Assembly (NCBI GenBank): GCA_016777645.1
Contig: JADHRC010000052.1
Location: 1-10,156 of the forward strand
Direction: 5' to 3'
Origin: Alphaproteobacteria bacterium
Lineage (GTDB): Bacteria > Pseudomonadota > Alphaproteobacteria > Puniceispirillales > Marisalimonadaceae
Length of the DNA stretch: 10,156 bases
Shown: one piece after another, positions 1-7,061 of the stretch
Numbering within the stretch: position 1 is the stretch's first letter
Layout: each line of letters opens with the position of its first letter
Translations under genes and position numbers: made by a program
The notes under the pieces: model-generated
What the model was told of the DNA's origin: nothing
Database searches by the model: none
Seen by the model: the letters and a program-made list of their open reading frames with translations, nothing else

Positions 1-181
1 CAATGAAATCTTTTTCATTAGCCTTAAATATATCTATATTTTTTTTAGTTAACCATTCTAGTATTAATTTTACATCTAAAGAGTATGCACTTACAGTATT
101 TTTTGATAGGCCTTTTTCCAAGCAATGAATATTTATTATGTCATTGATAAGATCTGTATAAGATGTTTTTTTTTTATTCAT
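1..181 (-). CDS. xerD: Tyrosine recombinase XerD, N-terminal fragment (cut by left edge)
   Basis: Only the first 60 codons are in the window; the gene runs off the left edge. The translation begins MNKKKTSYTDLIN and continues with EKGLSKNTVSAYSLD near residues 21-35, the hallmark of the SAM-like core-binding domain at the start of XerC/XerD recombinases. The catalytic domain (R-H-R-Y residues) lies outside. XerD acts with XerC at dif to resolve chromosome dimers. The ATG at 181-179 is 8 nt after the stop of the exported-protein gene, so the two are probably co-transcribed. A run of ten A on the coding strand (166-175) covers codons 3-6. XerD is preferred over XerC because xerD next to aroK is a familiar alphaproteobacterial arrangement. 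The fragment alone cannot separate the two paralogues with certainty. Confidence 0.82.
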   Translation of the reverse strand, partial: MNKKKTSYTDLINDIINIHCLEKGLSKNTVSAYSLDVKLILEWLTKKNIDIFKANEKDFI

Positions 182-189
182 TTTTTAAA

Positions 190-1881
190 CTAAAAATTTA
201 TCAGTTTCGAGGACATTACCTCATATGTAATATTATTACCCAAATCCTCTAACCCGATTTTAGAAAGCGCAGATCTTATTACAAGTAAATTATTTAAATC
301 AAGATCAATCAAGGGTGTGTCAGAAATTAACCTTGCTATAAGCAAAACAGTTAGTGTTTTCTGGTCGCTTTCAGATGCTTGAGTTATGCTTTTAGTTAAA
401 ATAAATTTCTTAACGTTTTGAGAACCATCCCACTTACTAAAGATTTCATTTTCAACATTATCATTATTAATAGTATTAATATATTCAAACCAATTTATGG
501 ACATGGGCTCCATCATACCGGCTTTCTCAACAATTGGTATTAAATTCCATGCATTTGTTTTAGAAATGTAACTCCAATCCCATTCATAACCTTTCTTTAA
601 CATAATCATATTAGCTAAATTATTTTCTGGAAATGCTTTGGGATCTGCCACAACATTCAGCTTTTCTATAGTGTCAATTATGTCTTTTGTTAAGGCAGAA
701 CTGTCAATTTGTTTTAATATTGGGAGGTATAGTTTAATAGCTTCGTTAAGTCTGCCATTTTTAGTTTCTAATTTTACAACATCTAAAATGGACTGTGCTT
801 TTATTAAATCATCTTTAAGAGTAATTATCGAAAGCCAAACATTAGCTCTGTTGTATCCATTAGGTTCTTTTGAAAAATTTGTTAGTGTTGTCGTAATGTC
901 TATCTGACCATCTGCTACTGATTTATAATTTTCTATGATTGTTTCTACAGGTATATCACTGTAAGTCATTTTTTTATCTAATATAAATGATCTTGCCTTT
1001 GGAGTTAAATAATTTAGGGATAATAAAGAATCTGTATATTCAATACCAAGATGTGCAATATAATTTACCTTTATGGGTAGCTTTAAACTTTCCATGATAA
1101 TTATGTGAAGAGGCTCAATCTGTGAGGCCTTATTTTCAAAATTAATAATTGTTTTGTCATTATTAATATAACGAAATAAATCTTCAAAAATTTGATTAGA
1201 AAAACCCCTTGCTTTAATTAAATCTAATACAAATTGAGACTGATCTTTTTTTTCATCTATTATAAGACAAAATATCCTGCCCATTTGCCAAAAATCTTCG
1301 GGTGTGTTTTTTGACTTTTCGTTAATATAATCACACGCTTCTTTATCTTTTATATTAAAAAGTTCAAATTCAACCTGCCATTTTTTCCAAATATCCCACC
1401 TTTTGCCGTCTGGAAGTTGTTTAACCAATTGGTATAATTTCTTACTATGACCACTACTTTTAATTTTCAGTAATCTTGTTTCTAGAAATTTTACAATATT
1501 TTCTGTGGTCCCAATTGGAGGATTAGAAGCACTAAGATACATTTCGTTTAAGAAAAATTGCATAGATCTACTAGTTATAACATCGGGGATATAATTAATA
1601 CTTTCGGAAATATCTTTAGCCTCTAAATTTTCCCATACTTTTAAACCCATAAAATTATTTATTTCAGTTTTGATCCCAAGAGAACCTAGAGATGGTTTTG
1701 TTAATTGACTAACCTGAATATTTGTTTTTTTGATTTTAGCCTGAGATTCACCTTTAACATCATCTTTACTTTGAGAGAGAGCAGTGAATGAATAAACACT
1801 AAAGAAAATAATTAAACTATATTTGAAGAAACGTAAAAAGGAATTCCCAAATAAATTGTATTTACTTAACAGATTCATCAT
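190..1881 (-). CDS. Exported protein of unknown function upstream of xerD
   Basis: This is a 563-aa protein I cannot assign to a family. The N-terminus has a basic stretch (to about residue 21), a hydrophobic core SLIIFFSVYSFTALS (about 22-36) and then a polar, lysine-rich segment, which looks like a Sec signal peptide or, less likely, an uncleaved anchor. The rest shows no second membrane helix. It is leucine-, isoleucine- and asparagine-rich with short helical stretches (for example LNEAIKLYLPILKQIDS), suggesting an alpha-helical solenoid of TPR-like type; that is impression, not a match. The first ATG (1881) is followed directly by a second (1878) and no Shine-Dalgarno is visible. The start overlaps the preceding 46-codon gene by 20 nt, so translation is probably coupled. 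xerD follows after 8 nt. Its position suggests a periplasmic or envelope protein conserved with the xerD locus, but function is unknown. Confidence 0.75.
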   Translation of the reverse strand: MMNLLSKYNLFGNSFLRFFKYSLIIFFSVYSFTALSQSKDDVKGESQAKIKKTNIQVSQLTKPSLGSLGIKTEINNFMGLKVWENLEAKDISESINYIPDVITSRSMQFFLNEMYLSASNPPIGTTENIVKFLETRLLKIKSSGHSKKLYQLVKQLPDGKRWDIWKKWQVEFELFNIKDKEACDYINEKSKNTPEDFWQMGRIFCLIIDEKKDQSQFVLDLIKARGFSNQIFEDLFRYINNDKTIINFENKASQIEPLHIIIMESLKLPIKVNYIAHLGIEYTDSLLSLNYLTPKARSFILDKKMTYSDIPVETIIENYKSVADGQIDITTTLTNFSKEPNGYNRANVWLSIITLKDDLIKAQSILDVVKLETKNGRLNEAIKLYLPILKQIDSSALTKDIIDTIEKLNVVADPKAFPENNLANMIMLKKGYEWDWSYISKTNAWNLIPIVEKAGMMEPMSINWFEYINTINNDNVENEIFSKWDGSQNVKKFILTKSITQASESDQKTLTVLLIARLISDTPLIDLDLNNLLVIRSALSKIGLEDLGNNITYEVMSSKLINF

Positions 1882-2002
1882 TTACATCTAATACTTTTTT
1901 CTCTATTTTACTATGAGCTGGCATATCAACGTAGTTGATTATCGCCAATGCAGCTAAAATAATTGTACTCAAGACAATCAGGAAAACTTTATAATTTTTC
2001 AT
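1862..2002 (-). CDS. Small single-helix membrane protein (46 aa), overlaps next gene
   Basis: A short gene that ORF callers with length cut-offs miss. It encodes 46 residues beginning MKNYKVFLIVLSTIILAALA, with one hydrophobic helix (about residues 5-23) and a charged tail (HSKIEKKVLDVNDESVK). Two lysines before the helix predict an N-in topology with the tail in the periplasm; it could also be an uncleaved signal anchor. Support for translation: a good Shine-Dalgarno, GAGG at 2009-2012 on the coding strand, 6 nt before the ATG. It ends TAA at 1864-1862, inside the start region of the 563-aa exported protein (20-nt overlap, different frame), the usual layout for translational coupling. No family recognised. 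It may be a partner of the exported protein, or it may serve mainly to load ribosomes for it. Confidence 0.6.
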   Translation of the reverse strand: MKNYKVFLIVLSTIILAALAIINYVDMPAHSKIEKKVLDVNDESVK

Positions 2003-2141
2003 CTTAATCCTCAACTTAACAATGGACTATAAATATTAATTATGGCGAGTTTTTGTCTAATAACTTTCTACCTAATAACATTTAAAATGTGAATATAAAC
2101 ATAATTTAATTTAATTCTATGAACTTAATATATATAAAAAA
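2003..2141. promoter_or_regulatory. Divergent intergenic region between the xerD operon and aroK operon
   Basis: These 139 very AT-rich bases must hold the promoters for both diverging operons. On the plus strand a weak sigma70-like pair, TTGTCT (2053-2058) and TAACAT (2076-2081) with a 17-bp spacer, matches consensus at 4 of 6 positions in each box and could serve aroK. On the minus strand TATAGT-like sequence upstream of the 46-codon gene lacks a convincing -35 partner. No operator-like palindrome or riboswitch fold was noticed. In such AT-rich DNA weak boxes arise by chance, so only the region, not the exact boxes, is offered with any confidence. Confidence 0.35.
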
Positions 2142-2687
2142 ATGAAACAAAACGATCTGAGTCTAAATAATAAAAAAATAATTACTCTTATCGGCATGAT
2201 GGGTACTGGAAAATCTAAGTTTGGTCGTTTAGTCGCAGAAAAACTTAATTATGAATTCTATGACACTGATACATTAATTGAAAATAGCCAGAAAAATACA
2301 ATCAGAACAATTTTTAATGAAAATGGAGAGGACTATTTTAGAAAAATTGAAAAAAATACAATCAAAAAATTAATTATAAATACAATTAAACATGAAGAGA
2401 AAGCTGTTTTAAGCCTAGGCGGTGGAGCCTTTGATAATGAAGACACAAGAGGAATATTGCTCAGCTACACTCATGTTATTTGGCTAAACACCCCCATTGA
2501 TACATTAATAAAAAGAGTAGGTGACGGATCAAAAAGACCAATGATTAAAGGCGATATAAAAACATCTATTAATAACCTCCTATCTAAAAGAATTAAATTT
2601 TACTCTCTTTGTCATAATCAAATAGATACTGATGGTCTCAATCAAAATCAAATTCTTGATAAAATTATAATGACGATATCATGTTAA
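2142..2687 (+). CDS. aroK: Shikimate kinase
   Basis: Phosphorylates shikimate to shikimate 3-phosphate with ATP, the fifth step of the cytoplasmic shikimate pathway to chorismate. At 181 aa it has normal length. Visible motifs: Walker A GMMGTGKS (residues 18-25); the shikimate-binding Asp of YDTD (D43) and Arg of FRKIE (R67); the GGG loop (93-95); the lid arginine in KRPMI (R132); and the late arginine of SKRIKFYS (R150). All key residues appear intact. The ATG at 2142 follows an A-rich stretch with no Shine-Dalgarno, and no better in-frame start is seen upstream; residues 1-12 are a short polar extension before the first beta strand. aroB follows after 19 nt, a standard aroK-aroB operon. Confidence 0.95.
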   Translation: MKQNDLSLNNKKIITLIGMMGTGKSKFGRLVAEKLNYEFYDTDTLIENSQKNTIRTIFNENGEDYFRKIEKNTIKKLIINTIKHEEKAVLSLGGGAFDNEDTRGILLSYTHVIWLNTPIDTLIKRVGDGSKRPMIKGDIKTSINNLLSKRIKFYSLCHNQIDTDGLNQNQILDKIIMTISC

Positions 2688-2706
2688 CAGTTTAAGAATT
2701 AGAATC

Positions 2707-3846
2707 ATGAAACCAACAACTTTAAATATTTCATTTAGTAAAGATATAAACAAAAGGTCATATGATATCCAAATTGGTACAAATTTGCTGGCTAATGCTG
2801 GACTTATCTTAAGAAAGTTTATTGAAAACAGAAAAGTTATTGTTATTCATGATAATTATTTTTCATTAAACGAAAATGATAATGAATATTTTTATAAATT
2901 TGCAAAATCAATAGAAGCAAACTGTAAAAACATTTTTTTTATTAGCGTTAGAGGGGGAGATAAAACTAAAAATATTATTGAGTTTAATGAAATAATAGAA
3001 AAAATGTTATCTTTTGAAATAGATAGAGAAAGTTTGGTAATTGCGTTTGGTGGTGGCGTTGTTGGAGACATAGCTGGATTTGCTTCATCAGTTGTATTAA
3101 GAGGTATTAATTTTATACAAGTTCCAACTACCCTTTTGTCACAAGTTGACAGCTCCGTTGGGGGGAAAACTGGTATAAATTCTAAAATGGGTAAAAATTT
3201 AATAGGCGCTTTTCATCAACCACTCGTAGTTATTTCAGATATAAATATTCTTGAATCGTTACCAAAAAGAGAATTTTATGCAGGATTAGCAGAGGTAATA
3301 AAATATGGGTTAATTAATGACATTGATTTTTTTGAATGGTTAGAAAAAGAATGTGAACAAATTTTAATTTACAACCCATCAAAATTACAAACAATTATAA
3401 CAAAATCTTGTGAAATTAAAGCTGAAATTGTTAAAAATGATGAAAAAGAAATAGGCCAAAGAGCTTTGCTTAACCTTGGTCACACTTTTGCCCATGCCAT
3501 AGAATATTTTGGCAATTACGACGGAAGAATTATTCATGGAGAGGCGGTTTCAATAGGAATATGCTTAGCTTTTAAATTTTCAAGTTTTTTAGGACTTTGC
3601 GATGATACGGACACAAAAAGAGTAATTACTCTATTTAATAGATTCAAACTACCAACTTCTGTCAAAGGTTTTAAAAAATTGCATTTATCATCTACAGAAA
3701 TGATGGAAAGGTTTAAATTTGATAAAAAAAACAAAAGAAACCAACTAACTTTTATTTTAAATAATAGCATTGGCAAATCTTTTATACATAATAATGTAGA
3801 TGTAGAGAATTTAACCCAATTTTTAGATAAAGAAATTAATGCCTGA
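2707..3846 (+). CDS. aroB: 3-dehydroquinate synthase
   Basis: Converts DAHP to 3-dehydroquinate, the second step of the shikimate pathway; an NAD- and divalent-metal-dependent cytoplasmic enzyme. The 379-aa product is of usual family length. Signatures: the NAD-binding region AFGGGVVGDIAGFASS (113-128), PTTLLSQVDSSVGGKTGIN (140-158), GAFHQP (167-172), and the metal ligands E196 (in YAGLAEVIKYG), H259 (in LNLGHTFAHAIE) and H277 (in IIHGEA). Lys164 and neighbouring substrate residues also look conserved. The start has no strong ribosome site; the N-terminus begins the expected first strand within ten residues. It sits between aroK and the DUF21/CBS gene, overlapping the latter by 8 nt (ATG inside the last codons), so the three are probably one transcript with coupled translation at the last junction. 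Confidence 0.96.
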   Translation: MKPTTLNISFSKDINKRSYDIQIGTNLLANAGLILRKFIENRKVIVIHDNYFSLNENDNEYFYKFAKSIEANCKNIFFISVRGGDKTKNIIEFNEIIEKMLSFEIDRESLVIAFGGGVVGDIAGFASSVVLRGINFIQVPTTLLSQVDSSVGGKTGINSKMGKNLIGAFHQPLVVISDINILESLPKREFYAGLAEVIKYGLINDIDFFEWLEKECEQILIYNPSKLQTIITKSCEIKAEIVKNDEKEIGQRALLNLGHTFAHAIEYFGNYDGRIIHGEAVSIGICLAFKFSSFLGLCDDTDTKRVITLFNRFKLPTSVKGFKKLHLSSTEMMERFKFDKKNKRNQLTFILNNSIGKSFIHNNVDVENLTQFLDKEINA

Positions 3847-5107
3847 TTTATTTCTTTTTATATTTAATATTTTTTTATTAATTTTACTCTCAGCTTTTTT
3901 TTCGAGCTCAGAAACAGCATTAACAGCTGTCTCAGAGGCTAGAATACATGAATTATCTCTTCAAGGTAATAAAAGAGCAAGAATAATTGAACAAATTCTA
4001 TTAAAAAAAGAAAAAATGATTAGCACAATTTTAATAGGGAATAATCTTGTAAATATTGTCGTTTCTGTCTACGCAACTAGCTTTGCAATTAGTTTTTTTG
4101 GTGAATTTGATCTTATATTTGTAACAATTTTATTAACAGTATTCCTTGTTATTTTTGCAGAAGTAATACCTAAAACATATGCATTTAGTAATTCAGATAA
4201 ATTAGCCCTTAACGTAGCACCAGTAATAAATTTTTTTATATTTGTATTAACTCCAGCTACTTTTATTACGGAACGGTTTGCCAAACTAGTTTCAGGACCT
4301 GCTATTAAAGATGAAGAAGCAAAAACAGAAGAACTCAGGGGAATGATTAGGCTTCATGCAGGTGATGAAATTCGAGGAAAAGAACGAGGAAAAATGATGT
4401 CAAGCATGCTTGATATGGATGATGTGACTATAGAAGCTGTTATGACACACAGAGGCGCTGTAACGATGATTGATATAGAAGAAGACCTTGAAATTGCTTT
4501 TAAAATTATAGGTGAAAGTCCATATACTAGAATACCTATTTATTCAGGCACACCAGATAATATTATAGGTATTCTGCATGCAAAAGAATTATTTAGGACC
4601 TTGAGAAGAAGAAATTTTAAAGATGTAAATGCTATAAAGTTGTCTGAATTAATGATACAGCCGTATTTTGCTCCAGAAACAACCCTTCTTTTAGATCAGT
4701 TAGAGGTTTTTAAAACAAGAAGAGAGCATTTTGCCGTAGTTGTCGATGAATATGGTGATTTCAGAGGTATTATAACGCTTGAAGATATTATAGAAGAAAT
4801 TGTAGGTGAAATTGATGACGAAACTGATATAAAAGTTAAGGGTGTTAAACCACAGCCAGATGGTTCATTTATAATTGATGGTTCAGTCACGATAAGAGAT
4901 TTAAATAGATCTCTAGGATGGTATTTACCAGACCAAAACGCTAATACAATTGCAGGACTTGTATTACATGAATCAAAAACTATTCCTGAACCTGGACAAG
5001 AATTTAGATTTTATGATATACGTTTTAGAATTCTCCAAAAGAAGGGTAATTTTATTTCCCAATTAAGGTTATGGAATGAGTTAGGTGTTAAATCACCTAA
5101 CAACTAA
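3839..5107 (+). CDS. DUF21/CBS/CorC_HlyC-domain membrane protein (TlyC/CorC-like)
   Basis: A 422-aa inner-membrane protein of the CNNM/CorC (HlyC/CorC) family. Order of parts: an N-terminal DUF21 membrane domain with about four hydrophobic segments (roughly 3-23, 62-85, 90-111, 124-146) carrying the family motifs FSSSETALTA (21-30), GNNLVNI (67-73) and EVIPKT (108-113); a pair of CBS domains (about 200-325) with PYTRIPIYSG (228-237) and FAVVVDEYGDFRGIITLEDI (298-317); and a C-terminal transporter-associated domain (about 338-415). Family members are linked to Mg2+/Co2+ efflux, and the CBS pair usually binds adenine nucleotides. Older annotations call such proteins hemolysins (tlyC), which is not well founded. 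All domains look complete. It starts inside aroB's end (8-nt overlap) and stops 6 bp from bolA on the other strand. Substrate cannot be told from sequence. Confidence 0.92.
   Translation: MPDLFLFIFNIFLLILLSAFFSSSETALTAVSEARIHELSLQGNKRARIIEQILLKKEKMISTILIGNNLVNIVVSVYATSFAISFFGEFDLIFVTILLTVFLVIFAEVIPKTYAFSNSDKLALNVAPVINFFIFVLTPATFITERFAKLVSGPAIKDEEAKTEELRGMIRLHAGDEIRGKERGKMMSSMLDMDDVTIEAVMTHRGAVTMIDIEEDLEIAFKIIGESPYTRIPIYSGTPDNIIGILHAKELFRTLRRRNFKDVNAIKLSELMIQPYFAPETTLLLDQLEVFKTRREHFAVVVDEYGDFRGIITLEDIIEEIVGEIDDETDIKVKGVKPQPDGSFIIDGSVTIRDLNRSLGWYLPDQNANTIAGLVLHESKTIPEPGQEFRFYDIRFRILQKKGNFISQLRLWNELGVKSPNN
5080..5101 (+). terminator. 8-bp hairpin at the 3' end of the CBS-protein gene, possible terminator
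   Basis: GTTAGGTG (5080-5087) and CACCTAAC (5094-5101) form a perfect 8-bp inverted repeat around a 6-nt loop. It lies within the last codons before the stop at 5105-5107, between two convergent genes with only 6 bp between them. The downstream plus strand is AT-rich (CTAATTACATTTATAAA) but has no clean T-run, so it is at best a weak intrinsic terminator or an mRNA 3'-end stabiliser. It could act on both strands. Confidence 0.35.
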
Positions 5108-5113
5108 TTACAT

Positions 5114-5386
5114 TTATAAATATTCTTCAATTGTCATAGCCTTGATTTTTACCGAATGCAAATCTAGTAAATACTCCTCTTTTAAAGAATTATTTATCAT
5201 CCTATGTCTCTCTATTTTACTCTTATTTTCAAATATTTTAGAAACTATTACTATTTCAAAATGACTTTCTACATTCTCTAAAAAACTCTGATGACCTCTA
5301 TGCTGCTCTGAAACATCGAGAACAGAAAAATAATATGGCTTAAAAAGCTCTTTAATTATGTTTTCAATCTTATTTTTTCTTTTCAT
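5114..5386 (-). CDS. bolA: BolA family protein
   Basis: A 90-aa single-domain protein of the BolA family. The N-terminal helix (IENIIKELFKPYYFSVLDVS) is followed by SEQHRGH (26-32), strand HFEIVIVSKIF (42-52), and the family signature RHRMINNSLKEE (60-71) with LHSVKIKAMTIEEY (76-89) at the end. BolA proteins pair with monothiol glutaredoxins and take part in iron-sulfur and redox homeostasis; some also influence transcription. The conserved histidine of RHR (H61) that can contact a shared cluster is present. The start at 5386 leaves a short lysine-rich lead-in, as in relatives, but no clear Shine-Dalgarno. It is a single gene on its strand, convergent with the CBS gene and divergent from the J-domain gene, with a 99-bp shared upstream region. 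bolA next to this J-domain gene is common in Alphaproteobacteria. Confidence 0.92.
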   Translation of the reverse strand: MKRKNKIENIIKELFKPYYFSVLDVSEQHRGHQSFLENVESHFEIVIVSKIFENKSKIERHRMINNSLKEEYLLDLHSVKIKAMTIEEYL

Positions 5387-5434
5387 TTAAAAACCCAACC
5401 AAGAGATACTAAATTAAAAAAATTAATTCCAAAC

Positions 5435-5463
5435 TTGCACGTATTACTACATAATTCTATAAC
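5435..5463 (+). promoter_or_regulatory. Candidate sigma70-type promoter for the J-domain/cobS/cobT operon
   Basis: TTGCAC (5435-5440) and TATAAC (5458-5463) are separated by exactly 17 bp. The -10 box matches consensus at 5 of 6 positions; the -35 box is weaker (TTG core only). Transcription would start around 5470, giving a leader of roughly 16 nt before the ATG at 5486. It lies in the only gap (5387-5485) that can drive this operon; the same gap must also hold the bolA promoter on the other strand, which I could not pick out. Confidence 0.4.
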
Positions 5464-5485
5464 AATATTAAAGAAATAATGAATT

Positions 5486-6022
5486 ATGCTACAGACAAAA
5501 CACAAAGAAAATATTCAGAGAAATTGTTTTAACCCAGATTGTAATGAGGTTGGGATTTACCCTGCCCCTAAATCTAGAGAAAACTTAAGAGAATATCTAT
5601 ACTTTTGTATTGATTGTATCAGAGAATTTAATAAATCATGGAATTATTTTGCCGGATTAAGTGAACAAGAATTGGAAATGGAAATTCGTAAGTCAACAAC
5701 ATGGGATAGACCAAGTTGGAAGTTTGGGACTAAGTTTTTTAATGATGAATTTGAAAAAGCTTTTAAATCTTTTGAAGAACAAAAAAAATCTAATGAACAA
5801 AATAAGGCTGATAAAAAATTAGAAGACGCTCTCAAATTACTTGATCTTAAGATTGATAGTTCATTAAATGAAGTAAAAGCAAAATATAAATCTTTAGCAA
5901 AAAAATGGCATCCTGATGTACAAAGAAAAGAAGAAACAAACTTTAATAAGAATAAATTCATTGATATAACTAACGCTTACAAAACTATTTTAAAATCATT
6001 CACAGAAAAAAGAAAAAAGTAA
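5486..6022 (+). CDS. J-domain protein with N-terminal cysteine (probable zinc) motif
   Basis: A 178-aa DnaJ-like protein. The C-terminal part (about 116-170) is a J domain: ALKLLDLKIDSSLNEVKAKY, then the HPD tripeptide (142-144, in KKWHPDVQ) and FIDITNAYKTIL. HPD stimulates Hsp70 (DnaK) ATPase. It lacks the G/F region, the CXXCXGXG repeats and the client-binding domains of true DnaJ, so it is a specialised co-chaperone, not dnaJ itself. The N-terminal half has C14-X4-C19 and C41-X2-C44, which could bind one zinc, followed by YLYFCIDCIREFNKSWNYFAG and WDRPSWKFG, a segment I recognise from the alphaproteobacterial J-proteins encoded beside cobS. A lysine- and glutamine-rich linker joins the halves. 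It is first in an operon with cobS (20-nt gap) and cobT, suggesting that it delivers or remodels a substrate for them; that is inference. Confidence 0.88.
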   Translation: MLQTKHKENIQRNCFNPDCNEVGIYPAPKSRENLREYLYFCIDCIREFNKSWNYFAGLSEQELEMEIRKSTTWDRPSWKFGTKFFNDEFEKAFKSFEEQKKSNEQNKADKKLEDALKLLDLKIDSSLNEVKAKYKSLAKKWHPDVQRKEETNFNKNKFIDITNAYKTILKSFTEKRKK

Positions 6023-6031
6023 GATAAACTT

Positions 6032-6035
6032 GGAG
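6032..6035 (+). promoter_or_regulatory. Shine-Dalgarno site of cobS
   Basis: GGAG lies 7 nt before the ATG at 6043. It is one of only three clear ribosome sites in the window (the others precede the 46-codon gene and rpmB) and fixes the cobS start. Confidence 0.7.
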
Positions 6036-6042
6036 AACAATA

Positions 6043-7053
6043 ATGAACGAAGTTAGTTTAACTAACAATATGGACTTTAATGCCGAAACATTCCCAACAT
6101 CGCTAACTTCAGTTATTAATCCTGAAAAAGTTTTTGGTTTTAAAACTAATATGAAAATTTTTGGTTTTAAGGAAAAAACAAAATTTGTACCTGAAGTTGA
6201 TGAATCCTATTTATTTGATGAAGTTACAACAAAAGCGATCCTTGCAGGATTTTGCTATAATAGAAGAGTAATGATACAAGGCTATCACGGTACAGGAAAA
6301 TCAACGCACATAGAACAAGTGGCAGCAAGGTTAAATTGGCCTTGTGTAAGAGTAAATCTTGATAGTCATATAAGTCGTTTAGATCTTGTAGGAAAAGACG
6401 CTATCGTTTTAAAGGACGGCAAGCAAGTAACTGAGTTTAGAGAAGGTGTATTACCATGGGCTCTTCAAAACCCAGTTGCTATTGTTTTTGACGAATATGA
6501 TGCAGGTAGAGCAGATGTGATGTTTGTAATCCAAAGAGTTCTAGAAGTCTCTGGTAAACTAACACTTCTTGATAATAATAGAGTAATTAACCCACATCAA
6601 AACTTTCGACTGTTTGCTACAGCAAACACAGTTGGTTTAGGAGATACTACTGGTTTATATCATGGAACTCAGCAAATTAATCAAGGCCAAATGGATAGAT
6701 GGTCTATAGTTTCAACACTTAACTATTTGCCTTCAAATGCTGAAGAAGAAATTGTAATTTCTAAAGTCCCTAACTTTAATACTAAAGAAAAAAGAGAAAT
6801 TATTAAGTCAATGGTATCAATTGCTGAGCTAACACGAAATGGATTTATATCTGGTGACCTATCGACGGTTATGTCACCCAGAACAGTAATTACATGGGCA
6901 GAAAATACAAATATAATAGAGGATATTGATTTAGCTTTTAAACTCACTTTTTTTAACAAATGTGATGAAATGGAACGTCCAATTGTTTCTGAGTATTATC
7001 AAAGATGTTTTGGAAGAGATTTAATAAATTTAGATGATAGTGTAGTTACTTAA
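6043..7053 (+). CDS. cobS: AAA+ ATPase, cobaltochelatase subunit CobS
   Basis: A 336-aa MoxR-type AAA+ ATPase very close to the CobS family throughout: VFGF near the N-terminus (30-33), AGFCYNRRVMIQGYHGTGKS with Walker A GYHGTGKST (80-88), THIEQVAARLNWPCVRVNLD, Walker B VAIVFDEYD (145-153), DVMFVIQRVLE, sensor 1 in LFATANTVGLGD (190-201), the arginine-rich QMDRWS (216-221) and SPRTVITWAEN (278-288). In classical aerobic B12 synthesis CobS forms a ring complex with CobT and, with CobN, inserts cobalt into hydrogenobyrinate diamide using ATP. The N-terminus seems roughly ten residues longer than in rhizobial relatives as I recall them. No cobN or other corrin gene is in the window, so the actual client here is uncertain. 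cobT follows after 8 nt, so co-translation is likely. Confidence 0.93.
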   Translation: MNEVSLTNNMDFNAETFPTSLTSVINPEKVFGFKTNMKIFGFKEKTKFVPEVDESYLFDEVTTKAILAGFCYNRRVMIQGYHGTGKSTHIEQVAARLNWPCVRVNLDSHISRLDLVGKDAIVLKDGKQVTEFREGVLPWALQNPVAIVFDEYDAGRADVMFVIQRVLEVSGKLTLLDNNRVINPHQNFRLFATANTVGLGDTTGLYHGTQQINQGQMDRWSIVSTLNYLPSNAEEEIVISKVPNFNTKEKREIIKSMVSIAELTRNGFISGDLSTVMSPRTVITWAENTNIIEDIDLAFKLTFFNKCDEMERPIVSEYYQRCFGRDLINLDDSVVT

Positions 7054-7061
7054 ATCGCAAA

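Noticed and set aside
638..907. Plus-strand open frame inside the exported-protein gene (89 aa), and similar antisense frames in aroB, the CBS gene, the J-domain gene, cobS, cobT and pyrD
   Set aside because: Each lies opposite a well-supported gene, has no convincing ribosome site and gives low-complexity serine/leucine-rich products typical of shadow frames.
2094..2099. TATAAA upstream of aroK as a -10 box
   Set aside because: No -35-like sequence 16-18 bp upstream and the TG of an extended -10 is one base out of place.
6131..6170. Direct repeat TTTTTGGTTTTAA 27 nt apart in cobS (VFGFKTNMK / IFGFKEKTK)
   Set aside because: CobS relatives have similar hydrophobic motifs at both places, and AT-rich codons easily create the DNA repeat; no sign of a recent duplication.
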